This document shows, in pieces, positions 58,901 through 64,000 of a stretch of DNA of 64,000 nt. Origin of the DNA: a virus. The stretch spans positions 1 to 64,000 of the IMG/VR virus record IMGVR_UViG_3300020214_000007; one strand, written 5' to 3'. Within the stretch, counting starts at the first letter, position 1, and each line of letters begins with the position of its first letter. The notes beneath the pieces were generated by a model. That model searched no databases, was not told the DNA's origin, and worked only from the letters and a program-made list of their open reading frames with translations. The position numbers and the translations under genes were made by a program.

Positions 58901-61231
58901 GAATCTAGTGACCTTCCATATCCTGCTGATTCATTAACGTCAATACCAAACTTTGCAAGAAAGCCAGCCCACGTTGATCTAGATACATCATCTAAAAGTT
59001 CTTCTTCTGGACTTCTAAATCCATATAAATCTGGAGTAAATATTTTTGTTTGTGTTTCTTGTGGAACATAAAAAGATATATTGCTTCCGTTAGTCCATTC
59101 CCTAATAACATTTGTCGTAAATACCTCATTCTTATATCCCAACATTTGATCTGTTGAATTAGTTTCACCGTCTTTATTTGAGGTCCAAGCCTTATTCAAG
59201 GCCTTTGCAATTGGATCGCTAACACCATCATTCCCTTGAACCATTAAGAACTCTTCATTTATATAATTATGTAGAGCGCCAGCGGCTTTGCCCATATATT
59301 GCCTAAATTTACCCCAATTAACAGCTTGATTAAAGTCATTTATCATTGGCAAGAACGGCTTATGATTAAAATTGTAAAGCTCTAGATTAACAACAAGAGC
59401 AAACGGATAGTTTGGTATTGTTGATATAGTCATGCCGTGCAGAGCGACCGCAGTGATTCCATAAACAGAATTAAGATATTGATTTCTTATTGGCAAAAAT
59501 GGCGCGTACTTAAAGGCTGCAACTAATCCTCTAAGCGAAGAAAGAAATTTATCAATCTTTGCATCGCTGTCTCCAGCGCCACTAAAGTCTATGGTATAAT
59601 TATCTTTAAGTCTTATTTTTGAAGCTTCGTCTATGGAAATTCCCCAAATTTCTTCGTAGTTTGGAAAAAACAATTGCATTGTTATAGTCGTATGTTTATA
59701 GCCAGCGTTAAATTTGGGTGTGTTTTTTTGTCTTAGTGCGCCTTCTCCCATACTAGAAACTTTAAACTGAGTTTGAACATCTATATTAATTGGAGGTACG
59801 TAAAAGTTAGCCGCACCCATACGAAGATGAAATATATCTGGAACTGCTGGCGATATATTTTGTCTAAATGGAAATTCTGATAAAGCTTTTTGTATTCTTT
59901 GACCAGTGTTAATAAGATCCCACGCACCTTCAAAAATATTTTGACCATTAACTTGACCAAATGCAGTTAGCAGGTCGTTAAAAATTTCCTGTGGATCATT
60001 CAATCTATCTTCCGATCCACCTCCTTTTCCATCGTTAGAATAGTCGGCAGTTAAAGCTAAACTGTTTAGGAAAAATAAAGTAAGGTCCGGAAAATATTGG
60101 TATAAAGTTGCTAATAAAATTGGATCTCTAGTTAAAGTTGCAAGAGCTTTACTTAAAGCAGTTAACCATCCGGTATCTCTTGCTCCGTCTAGAACACTGG
60201 CTGACGCTGCACTCCCCCTTACCCTATTGACGTTTTGAAATCTTCTTCTTCCGTAAGCCCTGATAGCGTCAACGTAAATAAGTAAATCAAAGATTCCAGA
60301 ATTATCCATTTTATCAAAAAGAGACTTAGATAGTTTTTCATCTTTTAAAAGACTTTGTATTTTACCATATTCTGGAGCAAGTGTATTTCTAAATAACTTA
60401 TATGTTGTACCGATTCTGATCGGCGAGCTTTTCTCGATAGCTCATGGGTAAGGAATTTCTTTCCGTCACGTTTAATATAAGTGTAGCAACCGGATCTAAG
60501 CCAGGACCAATCATTTCGGCATTTACCAAAAAAGTAGCTAATGCCTCTAATCTTTCCGCACTAGGTGCTATATCTGTATTTGTCGTGCCGCTTTGCGAAC
60601 CTGTAGCTGTACTAGTCGGGTCGTTGGAAACTGGAGTTGCTTTTTTAGGCGGCTCAGTAGCGTTGACATCAAAAGTATTTAGCCTTAACACAACTGCGTC
60701 TGCAAAAGCAAGAATAACCGCTTGTGCACCATCGTACGGCGATCCAAATAGACTATTGGCACTATTTACATTTTCATAATATTTTTTCCAGGCGGTGTCA
60801 AAAACTGGATCGTCAAGTGCTATATTTGACTTTGGATCTGGTAACTTTTCATCAAAATGTTTTTTTAAATAATCTCTAATATTTACATCAGATACTTGTT
60901 CTATTTGATAGTTAAATGCTAAAACAGATTTTTTTATTAACTCTGTTCTTAAGGCCATCCAAGTGATGTCTGTTTTATCTGGTATAAATATTTTTTTAGC
61001 GGAAGGAAGTTTTTGATTTCCATATGTTTGCGTATCAGCGGAAGCTTGTACTTCTGACCCCTCTTTTGAAAAGAGGCGAACAAGACTGGCATAAGCGGGT
61101 GCTCCGGTTACTGGATCATCTATAGCCGAATCACTTTTAAATTTTTCTATTTCTTTGATGTAGTCGATAATGTGTTGTTTCGTAGGAAACGTACTTTTAA
61201 TATAATTAAAAGAATCTTTATTCATAGACAT
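49940..61231 (-). CDS. Giant baseplate-hub/tail protein with three CGG +1 shifts, 3762 residues
   Basis: One chain of 3762 residues (11,292 bases) appears when the three CGG shifts (Gly274, Gly1686, Gly2401) are applied; otherwise four frames. Residues about 500-700 and 900-1200 contain two related segments (HGMTISTIPNYPFALVVNLEL and SFNVSTIPNHPHVYSVTLRL). Hub-like parts are LRAGYGSNPNSLQTIFNGV near 1630 and RPHDLVYLADVYERIYGIFEV near 3130. There are two glycine-rich hydrophobic stretches (ALLSGSLLAAGAGLAFGTG, GTATVGFLVGGPVGAGI). A late SNase-like segment (VIDGDEIEVV then VRLEGI) lacks the catalytic Glu. No in-frame CGG apart from the shifts in the parts scanned. Role inferred from hub motifs. 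Confidence 0.8.
54027..54029 (-). other. CGG +1 recoding site (giant hub protein, third)
   Basis: GTC-CGG-ATC; Gly2401. Zero frame ends after 10 Cys-rich codons. +1 gives VDINSV-G-SVTVDAIVS, fusing to the 1344-codon frame. Confidence 0.88.
56173..56175 (-). other. CGG +1 recoding site (giant hub protein, second)
   Basis: TTT-CGG-TAT-TAA; Gly1686. Zero frame ends one codon later; +1 gives ENKF-G-IKHFGMIPY. No Shine-Dalgarno precedes the ATG of MIPY, which supports fusion over a separate start. Confidence 0.78.
60410..60412 (-). other. CGG +1 recoding site (giant hub protein, first)
   Basis: AAT-CGG-TAC; Gly274. Zero frame ends after 3 codons. +1 gives DQN-G-TTYKLFRN and fills the gap to the next frame without a break. 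Confidence 0.87.
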
Positions 61232-61234
61232 AAT

Positions 61235-61714
61235 TTATTTAAACATTCTTTCTACTTTATTCATTTCGGCTATTCTTGCACCAGAGGTATTTTTTTTCAA
61301 CGCTTTTGAGTAATTATTTATTATACCAAAATTATTATTTTTGTTAAAAGAATTTGATAATGATTTAATATTTTGAATATGCGTTTCATTCCTGCCGGAT
61401 ATATTTTTTAATTGTCTAGCTTGTTGATTTTTGGGATTATCATAACCAGTATTATTCATCTGTATATATGCTGGGGCACTTCTCATATATCCCTCATATG
61501 AACCCTTCATCGGATCCGAAGGGACGGCGACTGGCTTTTGGGTTTGTGTAAGTTGTCTTTTTTCCTCTTGGACTACACTGGGTTTTCCACCTGAAGGCGT
61601 ATGACTTACCTGGGCCGACAGCTCTACAGACCTGCCAACTCTGGGCCTTGTATCTGGCCTAGCATTAGCAGCGTCTTTTAATCTTTTATTGTAGTCAGCG
61701 TTTAATAAACTCAT
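61235..61714 (-). CDS. Polar, disordered-looking structural-cluster protein, 159 residues
   Basis: Low-complexity and strongly polar: Pro/Arg-rich start (ARPDTRPRVGRS), Gln/Pro middle and Asn-rich end (KNNNFGIINNYSK). No fold or family recognised. Located between the giant hub and the large protein at the right edge; an assembly adaptor or chaperone is possible. In-frame spacing of 3-5 bases to both neighbours. Confidence 0.6.
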   Translation of the reverse strand: MSLLNADYNKRLKDAANARPDTRPRVGRSVELSAQVSHTPSGGKPSVVQEEKRQLTQTQKPVAVPSDPMKGSYEGYMRSAPAYIQMNNTGYDNPKNQQARQLKNISGRNETHIQNIKSLSNSFNKNNNFGIINNYSKALKKNTSGARIAEMNKVERMFK

Positions 61715-61719
61715 ATATT

Positions 61720-64000
61720 TTAAAACGATCCAGCTATATCTTCGTAGGAATTGCGACCAAGATTAGGCAGCGTGTCATGCATAGTACCCTGTATCTGCCC
61801 GTTTGACAAGGATCCCGCCCTTGCCATAAACTCATCTATTTCTTCCTGGCTAGCGTTAAATGATACGTTATATGATGTACCTTGATCACCAGCAACAATA
61901 TTGGGATCGGGCAACCCCACTGCTGCACTAGGCAAATTCTCATATGGACTTCCACCCGGAAGAAGCGGGGGTCCAGCTACGCCCTGTTCTGTAACATCAT
62001 TTTTTTTCTTCATTGCAAAAACAGCTATTCCAGCGGCAGCTGCTGTTCCAGCTAATATCTTGCCCTTATTTCGCATTGCCCCCTTAAATAGATTGTTTAT
62101 TTGAGGATTGTCATTTAAAAATGATTTAAAAACCTGCCCAACTGTTCTAAATTTACTGGATTGGCGAGCTAATCGCCCCTGTGTATTGACACTTTGTTCT
62201 GATAAATCTGCTATTGTGTTTTCTATGTCTGCTATTCTCCTTAGTATGTCATCAACTGCAGATTGTTGTTCGTTTATCTGCGCAGCGACGGCTTCATCTA
62301 AAGCTTGAAAATTCGGTTTTACTATAGTGGGAGCCTGTGCAGAAAGCTCTTCTCCCGATTCTGCTACCCCAGAAAGCTCTACACCCAGCATGCCGCCAGT
62401 TCGTTTATCTTCTTGCGCTATTCTTAAAAGCTTCATCTTTGATATTGTATCTATATATTCTTGAGCGGCTCTTTGCGCTTTTTCTTCTGGTAGTTTTATC
62501 CCAGAACTTTCAAGCCTTCTTAGATAAGAATCACGTACGAGTTTTTCCGCTTCTTCTTCTCCTTTGCTTGTCGCTATAGTCATAAAATCGTTCAAGAAAT
62601 CTGCATCAATAGCAGGTCCGGTTTCGATGCCAGCTTGTTTTGCTGCTAGCTCGCTAAAAATAATTACTGGCGCTTGTCTTGGTGGTCGCAGTCCAGGTTG
62701 ATTAAAGGCCATTTGAAACGCTTTGCTCCTTGCCATAAATAATTCATCTGCTTCGTTAAATATTTCCGGTACACCTATCAATCTCCCTGTTTCTGCTTTT
62801 ACATGCCTTATAGCTGAATTATAACCAATTTTCCCCAATGTTTCTTGGTCAAAAGCATTTAATGTTCCAAAATCTAATCCAGTAAGCTTGCCCATGTATT
62901 CCATGGTTTCTTCTAAATTTTTTTCTATAATAGGATTTTGCATGGTCCTAAGAGTCACGTCAGATCTTGCATAAGAATAAAGATCCGCTAAATGATAAGA
63001 CGTTCCATCAGCGTATGTATACTTTATATCTTTGATATCTTTGACGCCTGAACCCAATATCGGATTAAATAGATCATCTATTATTCTAGCCAAAGATCTT
63101 TTAGCTCTAGATTGCAGGGTTTTACCCGTTTCCATTGAACCTAATTCCACTTCTTTGTAAAGTATTTTTAATCTACCAACCATGTCTTGAGCTGCAGAGT
63201 CAGATTGAGACACACGATTGAGGTATTCTAGAATTTCTGTTTGAAATTTAGTCGATCCTTCATTCGCGGCATATTGAGCTCGAGCCACGTATTTTTCTAT
63301 TTCATCCTTGCCTATACGAACAGAAGATCCTGGACCATCAAAACTGTCCGGAATGTTCATATCATCAAATAGTTCTTTCAAAGCTCGAATAGATTCTCTG
63401 TCTGCCTCTTTATATGATGCCAGACTATCTTTATCTGCTATTTTTGAAATAAGAAATCTTGCACGCTCGATCTCTTCTAAATCGGTTAATTTTTCAACAT
63501 TGGACAAGCTGGTAATATTGTCTAAAAATTCAGACATTTCCTTAGTTTGTAGTGTTGCAGGAATACCCAATGCAAGTTTCGTTTCCATTTGCTTCTTCAC
63601 CATTTCCAGACTTGTTTTTGTGGTCGTTAAACCTCGTATTGTGTTTGCAATATCTTTCAACTCTGCGACAAGACCCAACACGCTCTCTTGTTCATCTAGA
63701 CCAAGACTTTGTATTAACTTTGTTTTTAGTTCTTTTAAGGGTTTAAAAGTGCTACCAGATTCGCTTATTGCGGCAGAATCAACATTCTCTATGAGTTGTT
63801 GAATTTCTGATATATTGTTAACAAATTTTTTTCCAGCGTCGCTTGTCATTTTCGGGGTCAGGAACTCTTGCCCTCGAACAAATCCACCGGCCCCTCTTGG
63901 CGCCTATACCAACTCCTTTCAAAAGCTCCTCTGCAATCGAATAAACATCAGAAGAATCTGGGCTTGCGCCTATAGCTAATTTTAAGTTAGCCGCAAAGAC
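61720..64000 (-). CDS. C-terminal part of a large virion protein, one CGG +1 shift, 5' end outside window
   Basis: Open at the right edge (frame starts before base 64000). The shift at CGG 63889-63887 gives AKRG-G-GFVRGQEFLTP and joins the 709-codon frame. A coiled coil (AAQINEQQSAVDDILRRIADIE) is followed by a hydrophobic segment near 62010-62050 (ILAGTAAAAGIAVFAMKK) that could cross or anchor in a membrane, and then a 100-residue polar tail. The helical, coiled and membrane-anchor layout would fit a tape-measure-like or internal protein, but this is an inference. Confidence 0.68.
63887..63889 (-). other. CGG +1 recoding site (right-edge virion protein)
   Basis: GGC-CGG-TGG. Zero frame ends after 23 codons. 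+1 gives KRG-G-GFVRG and carries the chain into the 61720-63849 frame. Confidence 0.82.

Noticed and set aside
1-64000. Random indels or a degraded prophage
   Set aside because: All breaks are +1, all at in-frame CGG, and all flanking frames are otherwise intact over thousands of codons.
1-64000. tRNA genes, including a four-base decoder
   Set aside because: I looked for GTTCGA-type T-loops and CCA ends in gaps and saw none; gaps are too short for most tRNAs. A structure-based search could still find one.
1-64000. CRISPR arrays, insertion sequences, integrase or attachment sites
   Set aside because: No direct-repeat arrays, transposase motifs or tyrosine/serine recombinase motifs were seen.

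Overview
The window is a contiguous piece of a large, AT-rich tailed-phage genome. It has a virion-structure module (about 23.5-64 kb), a replication and nucleotide-metabolism module (about 1.7-23 kb) and lysis/basic-protein genes at the left edge. All genes but one lie on the minus strand, in tight or overlapping order. The DnaE-type polymerase, DnaB-type helicase, archaeo-eukaryotic-type primase, vitamin-B12-type ribonucleotide reductase, ThyX, sigma factor and contractile-tail baseplate genes support a large myovirus-like phage. The M15 endolysin type, ThyX and NrdJ are common in phages of actinobacteria, but the host cannot be fixed from the sequence.

The outstanding feature is a recoding system. 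Nineteen times in this window a conserved or structural gene breaks at an in-frame CGG codon and resumes exactly one base downstream (+1), so that CGGN is decoded as if it were glycine GGN. I found no in-frame CGG read as arginine. In the long segments checked by hand (polymerase, reductase, tail lysin, most of the 3762-residue hub protein and one tail protein; about 130 CGG triplets) every CGG is out of frame except the shift sites. The shifts fall at conserved glycines: the SxHxxGxAxD zinc motif of the M15 peptidase, the KPIxG segment of the DnaE PHP domain, the PPGRGLW segment of NrdJ, and sigma region 2. The codon before CGG varies freely, so simple P-site slippage is unlikely. A four-base-reading tRNA-Gly, or +1 movement at an unassigned CGG, fits better. 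No tRNA gene was seen here, so the decoder would lie elsewhere in the phage or in the host.

Layout from left to right. 1-1.35 kb: M15 endolysin (two shifts) and small Lys-rich proteins. 1.4-5.1 kb: dNMP kinase, RNase H, sigma factor (three shifts) and a PD-(D/E)XK nuclease (one). 5.2-5.46 kb: the only plus-strand gene, with a strong terminator. 5.5-15.6 kb: Cas4-like nuclease (one shift), DNA polymerase III alpha (one), primase, HD phosphohydrolase, a second Cas4-like protein, helicase and a DUF559-like nuclease. 15.6-19.5 kb: three glycosyltransferase-like genes, SNase and small membrane proteins. 19.5-23.3 kb: ThyX, NrdJ (one shift) and hypotheticals. 23.5-43.4 kb: large tail-fibre or baseplate-periphery proteins, several with shifts. 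43.4-47.2 kb: metallophosphoesterase, baseplate J-like, gp25-like and spike proteins. 47.2-64 kb: three-domain tail lysin, a 3762-residue hub protein with three shifts, and the C-terminal part of another large virion protein.

Read together, replication, transcription-switching, lysis and virion assembly all depend on efficient CGG recoding. This resembles in logic the stop-codon recoding known in other phages, but it changes codon length instead of codon meaning.
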